From an uncultured Oscillospiraceae bacterium (GTDB lineage Bacteria; Bacillota; Clostridia; Oscillospirales; Oscillospiraceae): a stretch of 64,000 bases of DNA. Numbering within the stretch: position 1 is the first letter of the stretch; the number at the start of each line of letters is the position of its first letter. This document shows, one piece after another, positions 54,303-62,346 of this stretch. The notes beneath the pieces are model-generated. The model was given only the letters and a program-made list of their open reading frames with translations, ran no database searches and had not been told where the DNA came from. A program made the translations under genes and the position numbers. Location: positions 1 through 64,000 of the forward strand of contig CANQMO010000017.1 in assembly GCA_947624985.1 (NCBI GenBank), in the 5' to 3' direction.

Positions 54303-55346
54303 ATGGACCCTTTTTTCTCCGTCATCGTCCCGGTATATAACGTGGAAGCCTATCTCCGTCAGTGTCTGGACAGTATCCTGGCCCAGACCTACGGGGACTT
54401 TGAGCTCATCCTGTCCGACGACGGCTCTGCCGACGGCTCCGGCGCCATCTGCGACGAATACGCCGCCCGGGACGGGCGCGTGTCGGTCCTGCACGGCCCC
54501 AATCGGGGCGTGGTGGCGGCCCGTGAGGCCGCTCTGGACGCCGCCCGGGGCGAGTATATCTGCTTCGTGGACGGGGACGACTGGGTCCGGAAGGACTGGC
54601 TGGAGACCGTCTGCCGGCGCCTGATGGAAAACGGCGGCGCGGACATGCTGGCCTTCGACCTGGCCACGGCGGACGGCGGGCCGGACCAGCACATCCTGGC
54701 TGCCCCGGGCTATTACGACAGGGCCCGGATGGAGCGGGAGATATTCCCCTACATGCTCTGGGACCGGCGGCGGCCCTTCATGACGGCCCTGATCCCCGGC
54801 TATCAGTGCACAAAGGTCCTGCGGCGGACTCTTTTGCGGGAGCACTATCTGCGCGACGGCTCCATCACCGTGTACGAGGACATGGCCATGCTCTATGAGT
54901 GCCTTTACAACGCCGCCTCCCTGTATGTGTGTACCGAGCCGCTGTACATCTACCGGCGGCGGCCCGACTCGGCAGTACGGCGCTTTGATCCGGACGAGAT
55001 CGCCAATATGAAGCGCTGCCGGGATTACGCCGTCTCCCACCTGGGCGCCCAGGCCCCGGAGACGGTGGAGCAGATCGACGCCTTTTTCATGAGCAAGCTG
55101 CTGCACGCCGTATTCATGCAGGCCCGCCAGGGCCCCACCCTCCGGCAGGCCGCCCGGCGGCTGGGGACCGCTCTGGACGAGACGGGCCTTGCCCGGGATC
55201 TGTCCCCGGCGGCGTTCCCGGCCCGTATCCGGCTGTTTCTGGGCCTTATGCGGCGGCGGGCCTACTATCTGACCGTACTGGTCTATCAGCTCCGGCTGTG
55301 GCTGTCCCGCCACCGCCCCGGGGCCAAAGGCCCCTCCGGAGGTTGA
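54303..55346 (+). CDS. GT2 glycosyltransferase C
   Basis: 347 residues. SVIVPVYNVEAYLRQCLDSI, LSDDGSADGSGAICDEYAAR, GPNRGVVAAREAAL and FVDGDDWVRKDWL give the GT-A core. The second half shares AGYYDRAR, LIPGYQCTKVLRR, TVYEDMAMLYECLYNA and VCTEPLYIYRRR with the next gene, so the two are recent paralogues. Peripheral membrane association is possible through the C-terminal basic helix. Part of the glycan cluster. Confidence 0.88.
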   Translation: MDPFFSVIVPVYNVEAYLRQCLDSILAQTYGDFELILSDDGSADGSGAICDEYAARDGRVSVLHGPNRGVVAAREAALDAARGEYICFVDGDDWVRKDWLETVCRRLMENGGADMLAFDLATADGGPDQHILAAPGYYDRARMEREIFPYMLWDRRRPFMTALIPGYQCTKVLRRTLLREHYLRDGSITVYEDMAMLYECLYNAASLYVCTEPLYIYRRRPDSAVRRFDPDEIANMKRCRDYAVSHLGAQAPETVEQIDAFFMSKLLHAVFMQARQGPTLRQAARRLGTALDETGLARDLSPAAFPARIRLFLGLMRRRAYYLTVLVYQLRLWLSRHRPGAKGPSGG

Positions 55347-55349
55347 GAT

Positions 55350-56354
55350 ATGGATCGACCCTATTTTTCCGTTATCGTGCCGGTCTACCGGGTGGAGCTC
55401 TATCTCCGCCAGTGCGTGGACAGCGTTTTGGACCAGACCTTCCGGGACTTTGAACTCATTCTGGTGGACGACGGCTCTCCCGACGGCTGCGGCGCCATAT
55501 GCGATGAGTACGCCGCTCAGGACAGGCGGGTCTCGGTCATCCATCAGGAAAACCGGGGCCTGGCCGGGGCCCGGCGGGCCGGGCTGGAGCGGGCTCAGGC
55601 AGAGTATGTCTGCTTTGTGGACAGCGACGACTGGGTGCGCCGGGACTGGCTGGCGGTCATCCACGGCTGTATCAAGGAAAACGGCGGGCCGGACATGGTC
55701 CTTTACGAGCACGTCCGGGACACGGGTCCGGCGGAGCGGCCCCTCCTGGCTCCCGCCGGGTATTACGACAGGGCCCGGCTGGAAAAGGAGATCTACCCCG
55801 CCATGCTCTGCGACCTGCGGCCCGGGCGGTTCGGCCAGGAACTGGTGCCGGCCTATATGTGTCTGAAGGCCGCCAGACGGGCGCTTTTTCTGGACCACTA
55901 CGTTTCCGACCCCCGCGTCACCCTCTTTGAGGACATCGCCATGGCCTATGAGTGCATATACTACGCCCGATCGCTGGTGGTGTGTACGGAGCCGCTGTAT
56001 GTCTACCGGCAGCGGGAGCAGTCCATCCTGACCGCCTACCGGCCCCGGTATTTTCAGGAGGTGCGGGCCTGCTTCGACTATCTCCGGTCCCATCTGGGGG
56101 GCAAGTCGGAGGCGCTGGACCGGCAGATCAACGGGGCGTGCATGTTCCGGCTGACAGCCGGTCTGGTACGGGAACTGCGCCGATACCCCCATGTCCGGGA
56201 CGCCGCTCACCACGCGGCGGAGGGCCTGCGGGCCTCGGGGCTCGCCGGGCTCGTCCGCTTCGGCGGTCTGCCGCCGGCCATGCGGGGGCTGCTGCTGCTC
56301 ATAAAATGCGGGCTTTACACCCCTGCGGTGTGGCTGGTAAAACAGCGGATGTGA
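55350..56354 (+). CDS. GT2 glycosyltransferase D
   Basis: 334 residues, closest to the previous gene: SVIVPVYRVELYLRQCVDSV, LVDDGSPDGCGAICDEYAAQ, ENRGLAGARRAGL, FVDSDDWVRRDWL, then AGYYDRARLEKEIYPAML, LFEDIAMAYECIYYA and VCTEPLYVYRQR. Just three bases separate the genes. It is the last gene of the run; a terminator follows that fits the opposite strand better. It probably adds a different sugar, or the same sugar in another linkage, but nothing in the sequence decides it. Confidence 0.88.
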   Translation: MDRPYFSVIVPVYRVELYLRQCVDSVLDQTFRDFELILVDDGSPDGCGAICDEYAAQDRRVSVIHQENRGLAGARRAGLERAQAEYVCFVDSDDWVRRDWLAVIHGCIKENGGPDMVLYEHVRDTGPAERPLLAPAGYYDRARLEKEIYPAMLCDLRPGRFGQELVPAYMCLKAARRALFLDHYVSDPRVTLFEDIAMAYECIYYARSLVVCTEPLYVYRQREQSILTAYRPRYFQEVRACFDYLRSHLGGKSEALDRQINGACMFRLTAGLVRELRRYPHVRDAAHHAAEGLRASGLAGLVRFGGLPPAMRGLLLLIKCGLYTPAVWLVKQRM

Positions 56355-56362
56355 AAAGCGCA

Positions 56363-56396
56363 AAAAAATCACCCCTGTCCCTCACGGACAGGGGTG
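56363..56396 (-). terminator. Terminator of the lipoprotein gene
   Basis: An 11-bp stem (56370-56380 with 56386-56396), loop CTCAC; read on the minus strand it is followed by seven T residues. On the plus strand there is no T-tract, so termination of the glycan operon here is weaker. Confidence 0.85.
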
Positions 56397-56412
56397 CGTT
56401 GGCGGAGCCAGT

Positions 56413-56841
56413 TCAGTTGTCGGTGCCCATGACATACTCGGTGCCGTTGGGGAAACGGGTTGTGGCCACATAGAAGCCGTCGTAGTAAAGCAGCCCGTCC
56501 TCGCCGTCGGCCACCACGCAGCTGGTGGTGTATTCCAGATTGATGGGCTTGCCAATGGCGTCATACAACTCATCCACCGTGGCGCCGATCAGCTTTTCCT
56601 CTACCAGGCGCTGCTCCTCGCTGAGAGAGGCCAGCCACTTCTCCCGATCCACCCGCTCCGGGGCGGTATTGTCGTCGGCGATCAGCATGCCGATCACTTC
56701 GCTCTCACTGCCGTTGGGGGGCGCCGTCACCAGGGGAAGCTGCGTGGGCTCCGCAGAGGAGGTCTCATTCCCGTCGCAGGCTGTGCAGACAACGCTCAGC
56801 ATTACCAGCAGCACAAGAGCTGCGATCCGGTTCCTCTTCAT
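56413..56841 (-). CDS. Small lipoprotein of unknown function
   Basis: 142 residues. Signal peptide with lipobox VCTAC (Cys22), followed by a Ser/Thr/Pro-rich spacer and a small C-terminal domain (about 60-142) with VDELYDAIGKP and GLLYYDGFYVATTRFPNGT. I do not recognise the domain. A role in the envelope is implied only by export. Promoter and ribosome binding site (AAGGAG seven bases before the ATG) are excellent, so it is likely well expressed. It faces the glycan cluster and is divergent from the second YfhO gene. Confidence 0.8.
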   Translation of the reverse strand: MKRNRIAALVLLVMLSVVCTACDGNETSSAEPTQLPLVTAPPNGSESEVIGMLIADDNTAPERVDREKWLASLSEEQRLVEEKLIGATVDELYDAIGKPINLEYTTSCVVADGEDGLLYYDGFYVATTRFPNGTEYVMGTDN

Positions 56842-56907
56842 TGTATATCTCCTTTCCCGGGTCTGTTATCGTCTGTCAACTGGCCGCGTGACCGCGGCAA
56901 CTGGTAC

Positions 56908-56936
56908 ATTATACTCAATCTCCCTATCGCTGTCAA
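56908..56936 (-). promoter_or_regulatory. Promoter of the small lipoprotein gene
   Basis: On the minus strand TTGACA (56936-56931), 17 bp, TATAAT (56913-56908): full consensus. The leader of about 60 nt contains a GC-rich hairpin (CCGCG/CGCGG). Confidence 0.9.
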
Positions 56937-56951
56937 GTCTCCCGCGCCCGC

Positions 56952-56980
56952 TTGTCCGGGCGCGCGGCCTGTGTTATAAT
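56952..56980 (+). promoter_or_regulatory. Promoter of the second yfhO gene
   Basis: TTGTCC at 56952-56957, 17 bp, TATAAT at 56975-56980. Divergent to the lipoprotein promoter, with 15 bp between the two -35 boxes. Confidence 0.8.
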
Positions 56981-57021
56981 GACCGCGGACATATAGATAT
57001 ATTATTTCGGAAGGGACCGCC

Positions 57022-59574
57022 ATGAAACGTTCACCGGCGAAAATCCGCATACTGCTCGCGTCTTTGCTGCTGCCCATGGGCCTCATGGCGGCGGTGTTCG
57101 CCTTTTGCGGCCTGGCGCCCTTCGGCGGCAGGAGCCTGGGCGTGCTGGATATGTCGAGCCAGTATCTGTCCTTCCTGGGCTCTCTGCGGGACCTCATCTC
57201 CGGCAAGAGCAGTTTTCTCTACCTGCCCGGCCTGGCCATGGGCGGCAGTATGACCGGCGTGGCGGCCTATTACCTTATGAGCCCGCTGAACCTGCTCTGC
57301 TGCCTGTTTTCCCGGGAAAACCTGCCGGCGGCGGTCAGCGTCCTGTATATCCTGCGGGTGGGCCTGTGCAGCATGGCCATGGCCGTCTACGCCGGGGAGC
57401 GCCACGGCTGGAGCCGGCGGGTGCTGCTGCCGGCGCTGGCCTACGGGTTCATGGCCTATCTGTCGGCTTTCAGTATCAACTATATGTGGCAGGACGGCGT
57501 GGCCCTGCTGCCCATCATCGCGCTGGGCATTGCCCGGCTGACGGAGGGCCGGGGCTGGCGGCTCTACGCCCTGAGCCTGGGCGCGGCGCTGGCGCTGAAC
57601 TTCTACATCGGCTATATCCTGTGCGCCGGAGCGGTGCTGTTTTTCCTCTTCGATCTTCTCACCGGCCCGGCTGTCCGGCGGGGCCGGACGGCGCTGACCT
57701 TCGCGCTGGCGAGCCTGGCCGCGGGCGCGCTGGCGGCGGTGGTGCTCATGCCCGCCGCGCTGGTGCTGGCCGGCGGCAAGGCGGGCTTTTCCCTGTCCGA
57801 CCTGACGCTCGCGGCCAAATTCCCCTTCCCGGCGCTGTTTGCAAAGCTGCTGGTGGGCTCGTTCAACTACGACGAGCTGACCCCCGCGGGCCTGCCCAAT
57901 ATCTTCTGCGGCACCCTCACCGCCGCCCTGGCAGTGCTGTACTTCGCCGACAGACGTATCCCCCGCCGCCGCCGTCTGGCCGCGGGCGGGCTGCTGGCCT
58001 TTTTCGCCCTGTCCTTCTGGGTGTCGGCTCTGGACCTTGCCTGGCACGGGATGAACGTGCCGGAGTGGTATAACTACCGCTACAGCTTCCTTTTCAGCTT
58101 CACGGTCATCGCCGCCGCAGACAGGACGCTGTCTCTCGGCCCCGGCGGCTACCGGCCCCGGCGGCTGCTCCTGCCGCCCATTGTGGCGGCGGCCGTGGCG
58201 GCGCTGGGCCTGCTGGGCCCGGGCGGGCGCCTGGTCTCCTGGCCCGCCGGAGCGTGGGCCGTGGCGGCCACGGCGGCTCTGTGCGGGGGACTGTACGTCC
58301 TGTCCCGCCCGGTGGCGGGCAGAAGGACGGCGGCCCTGCTGGGCGCGGCGCTGCTGGCGGCGCACGTGGGGGATCTGGCCGTCAACGCCGGCCTCTCCCT
58401 GCGGGAGCTCACCGCCACCTCCTCCGATCCGGCCAAGTGGGCCGCCTACACCGCGCAAAAAAGCGCGGCCATGGCCCTGGCCGACCCGGGGGACGCCTTC
58501 ATTCGGGTGGAGAGCCCGGAGTACTTCGACCAGGACCGCTGTGAGAGCATGCTGTTCGGCTACGACGGCGTCTCCCATTACGGCTCCACCTTGCCGCTGA
58601 AAAATCTTGAATTCCTCCGCCGGCTGGGCGTGCCCTGCTACCGGGAGATATTCACCCTGTACGGTCCGGGCGTGACCGCCGGAGCGGACAGCTTTCTGGG
58701 CGTGGGCCGGGTGGTGGCCTCCGCCATGCCAAAGTCCTACGACCTCATTGCCCAAACCGGCGGCTACGGCGTGTATGAAAACCCCTATGCCCTGCCTGTG
58801 GGCTGGACGGCGGACGCGGCCTTCGCCGGACCGGTCCAGGAAACGGACCCCTTTTCCACCGTTCAGGCCCTCTACGCCGCCGCCGCGCCGGAGGTGGACG
58901 CGGCCATCTACGCCTTTGCCCGGGCCGGGGACCCTGTCGCCGAGGGCTTCGTCTTTGACGGGGCGAACGCCTATACCCTTCCGGAGGGCGAGCCCTCCGG
59001 CAACCTGATCTACACCGTCCCCGTCCCGGCGGACGGGCCTCTGTACGGCTTCATCGACATCGCGGACTGGCCCGGGGCGATGGTCTTTGTGGACGGCGCT
59101 TATGCCGCCTATTACGCCACCGGCGAGACGAACGGCACGCTGTATCTGGGCGATTTCACCGCCGGGGACACCGTAGAGGTCCGGGTCCAGGCCGCCACGG
59201 ATCTGACCGTGAACGGCGCGGTGTTCGCCACGGAGAACGCCGCCGCCCTGGCCGCCTACCGGGACGCCATGGAGGACGGGGGCTGTCCGCTGACAAAGCT
59301 GTCCGACTCCCACTTCACCGGCACCTTTACCACCGGCGCGGGCGATCCGCTGCTGGTGCTGACGATCCCCCGGGACGCCGGCTGGCACATCACGCTGGAC
59401 GGGGAACGGGTCACGGCCCGGGAGGTCCAGGGCTGCCTGACCGCTCTGGACGTTGCTCCGGGAGAGCACACTCTGGACATGCGCTATATCCCTCCCGGCC
59501 TCATCCCCGGCGGGTGCGTCACCCTGGCGGCCCTGGCGGTGTGCCTCGTGCCCCGGCGGAAAAGGCCCCTTTGA
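57022..59574 (+). CDS. Second YfhO family membrane protein
   Basis: 850 residues. FGGRSLGVLDMSSQYLSFLGSL and YYLMSPLNLLCCLFS near the N-terminus are closer to the classical YfhO pattern than the first one. About twelve hydrophobic helices, a large extracellular C-terminal domain, and a final helix. Predicted outer-face glycosyltransferase acting on lipoteichoic acid or another cell-wall polymer with a polyprenyl-phosphate sugar donor. It has its own promoter and is not part of the large operon. GGAAGGGA lies before the ATG. Confidence 0.9.
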   Translation: MKRSPAKIRILLASLLLPMGLMAAVFAFCGLAPFGGRSLGVLDMSSQYLSFLGSLRDLISGKSSFLYLPGLAMGGSMTGVAAYYLMSPLNLLCCLFSRENLPAAVSVLYILRVGLCSMAMAVYAGERHGWSRRVLLPALAYGFMAYLSAFSINYMWQDGVALLPIIALGIARLTEGRGWRLYALSLGAALALNFYIGYILCAGAVLFFLFDLLTGPAVRRGRTALTFALASLAAGALAAVVLMPAALVLAGGKAGFSLSDLTLAAKFPFPALFAKLLVGSFNYDELTPAGLPNIFCGTLTAALAVLYFADRRIPRRRRLAAGGLLAFFALSFWVSALDLAWHGMNVPEWYNYRYSFLFSFTVIAAADRTLSLGPGGYRPRRLLLPPIVAAAVAALGLLGPGGRLVSWPAGAWAVAATAALCGGLYVLSRPVAGRRTAALLGAALLAAHVGDLAVNAGLSLRELTATSSDPAKWAAYTAQKSAAMALADPGDAFIRVESPEYFDQDRCESMLFGYDGVSHYGSTLPLKNLEFLRRLGVPCYREIFTLYGPGVTAGADSFLGVGRVVASAMPKSYDLIAQTGGYGVYENPYALPVGWTADAAFAGPVQETDPFSTVQALYAAAAPEVDAAIYAFARAGDPVAEGFVFDGANAYTLPEGEPSGNLIYTVPVPADGPLYGFIDIADWPGAMVFVDGAYAAYYATGETNGTLYLGDFTAGDTVEVRVQAATDLTVNGAVFATENAAALAAYRDAMEDGGCPLTKLSDSHFTGTFTTGAGDPLLVLTIPRDAGWHITLDGERVTAREVQGCLTALDVAPGEHTLDMRYIPPGLIPGGCVTLAALAVCLVPRRKRPL

Positions 59575-59586
59575 GAGGATAGGAAA

Positions 59587-59734
59587 AACGCCCTCGCCCG
59601 TGCCTGCGGCACGGGCGAGGGCGTTGAGCTTGTCAAAAACCAAGTTTTTTGACCGCTCAGATTGAAACTGCTCGGCGGAAGTGAATCCCGCCGGCAGGAA
59701 GTCAAAAGCCTGTCGTCCAGCGGCTTTTGACTTC
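59587..59734. other. Hairpin cluster between yfhO and the sortase gene
   Basis: The 238-bp gap holds no gene. A perfect 18-bp stem lies at 59587-59604/59608-59625, an A/T-rich stem at 59632-59639/59646-59653, and a 13-bp stem at 59698-59710/59722-59734 (GAAGTCAAAAGCC arm). GC-rich inverted sequence continues to about 59755. The first hairpin has a T-tract on the minus strand and can end sortase transcription. It is not a copy of the four-copy mosaic repeat, but it is built in the same way. Confidence 0.6.
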
Positions 59735-59812
59735 ACGCGCGGGAATGCCGCGCGGCTCGCCCTGACCGGGCTTCGCTTCCGTTTATCCCTTCTTTGACAG
59801 TCTGAAACGCTT

Positions 59813-61129
59813 TTACGCGATCGGCACCAGCAGTCCATGGAGCAGGCACCGGGGGTCGTTGTAGCCGCCGGAGTAGTCGCAGGTGGACAGGGTGATCAGC
59901 TGATAGCCCGTAGTGACCGACGAACGGGTGGCGAAAGCGCTGCGGGAGGTGATGTCGTTCAGATACTGCTGGTACTCCCCGTCATAACTGAAATAACCGG
60001 GGTAGTTGTTCATGGTGGACTCCACGATATGGGCCGAGATCAGGTCTATCCGGTAATTCTGGTTGGGGGTCATGAGGTACATATACGGGTGCTGGTTATA
60101 GAAATTGGGGTCCAGATACTTCTCCACCGTGGCGAACATGGACCCGTCCTTCATGTTGTGTCCATAGATGATGAAGTTGCTGTTGGTAATGCCCAGGGCG
60201 GCGTTATAGTCGGCAAACAGGGCGCCGGCGGTGTTGGTCTGCTTGTCGAAGCCCCGGTGCAGATAGAAGTCGTTGTCCCCTGTCTGGAGCACCGGATAGT
60301 TGATCATGGTGTCGGCGCAGAAAAGCCACCCCACCACGTCGCTGTTGATACCCTTCAGATACTCCCAGTTGACGCCGAAGGGCGCCTCGGAAGCGGCCTG
60401 CACGCTCTGGTTCGGGTCCGGCGTGGCGCCCGGCTCCGTGGTGGCGTTGGGCTCCGCCAGGCCCGAGGTGGCCTCGTCCGCCAGGGCGTTATAGGCCGAG
60501 CGGTCCCGGTGGTAGTCCAGAAGCATGCCGCCCAGCTTGCCGCCGGCAAACAGCACGCCGCCCACCAGGATCACCACCAGTACGATCAGGGGGATGTTCT
60601 GCTTTTGCAGGCCCCCGCGGCGGGGACGGTAATCGTCCGGCTCCACCGCCACCTCCCGGTAGCCATCCTCCCGCCAGGACTCCGCCGGAGGGCTCTGCCG
60701 CCGGACGGGACGCTGACGGGGCTGGTCATAGCCGTCATATTCCTCGTACTGCCGCCGGGGCGCCTGCCGCTGGGGCGGGCGCTGCTGCCGGGGCTGCTGG
60801 GCCGGCTGCTGGACCCGGCGCTGGGGCGGCCTCTGCTGCTGGGCGGGACGCTGGCGGGGCTGGTCGTGACCGTCATGCTCCTCGTACTGCCGCCGGGGCG
60901 CCTGCCGCTGGGGCGGGCGCTGCTGTCGGGACTGCTGGGCCGGCTGCTGAGCGGTCCGCTTCTGCTGCCGGGGCTGCTGAGAGGATCGCGGCTGGGCTGG
61001 GCGGGGCTGCTGCGCCGGGCCCTTCGAGGCGGACCGGGGCCGCTCCACCGGGATATCGTCCAGCGGCATCTCCTCCAGCCAGTCCATTTCTTCCCAATCC
61101 CAATCCCCGGGACCCATGTTCTTTGCCAT
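59813..61129 (-). CDS. Class B sortase with a repetitive cytoplasmic tail
   Basis: 438 residues. The sortase domain (about 250-438) has the catalytic triad His324 (IIYGHN), Cys417 (LSTCDY) and Arg427 (NDPRCLL), with class B features. One membrane helix spans about 179-200. The 175 residues before it are cytoplasmic and extremely rich in Gln, Pro and Arg, with a 46-residue tandem repeat (units starting at 61 and 107). Class B enzymes usually have tails of 10-40 residues, so this one is unusual. No sorting-signal substrate is encoded in the window. GAGAGGA lies six bases before the ATG. Confidence 0.9.
   Translation of the reverse strand: MAKNMGPGDWDWEEMDWLEEMPLDDIPVERPRSASKGPAQQPRPAQPRSSQQPRQQKRTAQQPAQQSRQQRPPQRQAPRRQYEEHDGHDQPRQRPAQQQRPPQRRVQQPAQQPRQQRPPQRQAPRRQYEEYDGYDQPRQRPVRRQSPPAESWREDGYREVAVEPDDYRPRRGGLQKQNIPLIVLVVILVGGVLFAGGKLGGMLLDYHRDRSAYNALADEATSGLAEPNATTEPGATPDPNQSVQAASEAPFGVNWEYLKGINSDVVGWLFCADTMINYPVLQTGDNDFYLHRGFDKQTNTAGALFADYNAALGITNSNFIIYGHNMKDGSMFATVEKYLDPNFYNQHPYMYLMTPNQNYRIDLISAHIVESTMNNYPGYFSYDGEYQQYLNDITSRSAFATRSSVTTGYQLITLSTCDYSGGYNDPRCLLHGLLVPIA
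60707..60949 (-). repeat. Tandem repeat encoding the sortase tail
   Basis: Two units with a period of 138 bp, each coding for QQPAQQ.RQQRPPQRQAP and RRQYEE.DG.DQPRQRP. They differ at only a few codons (His to Tyr twice, Ser to Pro). Confidence 0.85.
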
Positions 61130-61184
61130 TGGCTTCCTCTCTTTCTATCCCACGCCCGTCATCCAAAAGGGCGGCCCGTTTTTT

Positions 61185-61221
61185 CCGTGTTCATCATAAC
61201 ACGGCTGTAACTCTTTTGCAA
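61185..61221 (-). promoter_or_regulatory. Sortase promoter with palindrome on the -10 box
   Basis: On the minus strand TTGCAA (61221-61216), 17 bp, TATGAT (61198-61193). A perfect 7-bp inverted repeat CCGTGTT (61185-61191) and AACACGG (61198-61204) is centred on the -10 box, a possible repressor site. The -10 of the divergent DUF5655 gene (TATACT, 61255-61260) lies nearby without a good -35. Confidence 0.6.
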
Positions 61222-61282
61222 TCTTTTCTCGCCGAAATGACACCGTTTTCGCGGTATACTGTCGTAAAAGGAGGCGTGCGCC

Positions 61283-61660
61283 GTGACAGATGATACGATC
61301 CTGTTTTTTGCCGGAAAACCGGGGGCGGCGGACCTGTACGAGGTCTTTGAACGCCGGGTGCTGGCGGAGATCGGCGATGTGCGCATTCGGGTCCATAAGA
61401 CCCAGATATCCTTTTCAAATCGCCATGGCTTCGCTTTTGTATCTCTGCTGCCGGTGCGGCCGAAAGCCCGGCGGCCCGACCCGTATATCACCGTGTCCTT
61501 CGGTCTGCGCCACCGGGTGGACAGCCCCCGTATCGACGCCGTTTCGGAGCCCTATCCGGAGCGGTGGACCCACCATGTGCTCATCGCCGCCCTGTCGGAG
61601 ATCGACGACGAGCTGATGGCCTGGGTCAAAGAGGCCGCGGTGTTCTCAAACCTGAAATGA
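61283..61660 (+). CDS. DUF5655-like protein
   Basis: 125 residues, soluble. The plan (AADLYEVFERRV, VRIRVHKTQISFSNRHGFAFVSL, ITVSFGLRHR, then an acidic end) resembles the DUF5655 family, whose function is unknown; related domains have been found near nuclease-like folds. GTG 61283 has AAAAGGAGG eight bases upstream. The gene is divergent from the sortase gene and ends at a GC hairpin. No catalytic motif can be assigned. Confidence 0.75.
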   Translation: MTDDTILFFAGKPGAADLYEVFERRVLAEIGDVRIRVHKTQISFSNRHGFAFVSLLPVRPKARRPDPYITVSFGLRHRVDSPRIDAVSEPYPERWTHHVLIAALSEIDDELMAWVKEAAVFSNLK

Positions 61661-61683
61661 GCGCCCGAGGGCGCCGCCCCTAT

Positions 61684-61721
61684 GCGCAAACGCCTCCGCT
61701 TTCCGGCGGAGGCGTTTGCGC
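61684..61721. terminator. Hairpin between convergent genes
   Basis: A perfect 16-bp stem with arms 61684-61699/61706-61721. T-tracts are lacking on both sides, so termination is likely but may be factor-aided. Its core (CGCCTCCGC) resembles one hairpin of mosaic repeat copy 1. Confidence 0.55.
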
Positions 61722-61732
61722 TGCGTTCTGGC

Positions 61733-62143
61733 TCAGTCCTTCTTGTAGGCGCCCCACAGGTACAGCACCGGCAGGCAGATCTTCACCAGCACCGTTAAGA
61801 TCATCACCGCCACGCTGTCGGTGGTGCTGAAGGTCAGCACTGCGCTGATCACGGCCAGCACCAGCAGAATGACGCTCATCACCTTGCAGGCGGAGACGTT
61901 GCCCTTCACGCCCAGGATACCGGCGATCAGGTTCAGGATACTGCCGAGAATGGCCGCCACGAACAGCACCGTACCGGACAGGAAACCGGCGCCCACGCCG
62001 CCCTCAAGGCCCGCTACGTCGTACAGCATGGTCACCAGAGACCCGGCAAAGGCCGACGCCGCCAGGGTCAGCACGATGGAAATGCTGCTCAGCACGATAT
62101 GGATGATACTCGTTACCTTTAAAAGTGTATTCGGTCTCGCCAT
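61733..62143 (-). CDS. Four-helix membrane protein, function unknown
   Basis: 136 residues with four hydrophobic helices (about 8-33, 55-80, 84-106, 110-131) and almost no polar loops; it ends YLWGAYKKD. The layout is like DUF4064-type small membrane proteins, but I cannot confirm a family. GGAGGA lies before the ATG at 62143. The promoter is not clear. Its only neighbours are a GntR operon (divergent) and the DUF5655 gene (convergent). Confidence 0.7.
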   Translation of the reverse strand: MARPNTLLKVTSIIHIVLSSISIVLTLAASAFAGSLVTMLYDVAGLEGGVGAGFLSGTVLFVAAILGSILNLIAGILGVKGNVSACKVMSVILLVLAVISAVLTFSTTDSVAVMILTVLVKICLPVLYLWGAYKKD

Positions 62144-62285
62144 GACTGTCCTCCGTCTTATATCTTTTTTCTATTGTCTCGCTTACCGGCCGATTTAGTT
62201 TACCATAATCCGTCGTAAATGGCAACTGTTTTATCCACTCCCGTCCGCCGCGCCCTTTTTGGCGGACAAAACATGTATTTTCCTA

Positions 62286-62327
62286 TTGACAAAGCCGTTA
62301 TTACTGTATATACTCCATATGAACAGT
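62286..62327 (+). promoter_or_regulatory. Promoter and candidate operator of the YtrA-type operon
   Basis: TTGACA at 62286-62291, 17 bp, TATACT at 62309-62314. An imperfect inverted repeat with ACTGT (62303-62307) and ACAGT (62323-62327) arms covers the -10 box and transcript start, the expected place for an autoregulating GntR protein. Confidence 0.75.
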
Positions 62328-62346
62328 TTAAAAGCGAGGACACGTC

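Noticed and set aside
57031..59838. A very long open frame (about 935 codons) on the minus strand opposite yfhO
   Set aside because: It is a shadow of GC-rich coding DNA: its translation is Gln/Gly/Arg/His rich with no domain, while the plus-strand protein is a clear YfhO with promoter and ribosome binding site.
60707..60949. Regular repeats in the sortase gene considered as a CRISPR array
   Set aside because: There are only two units, in frame, without unique spacers between short repeats, and no cas genes.
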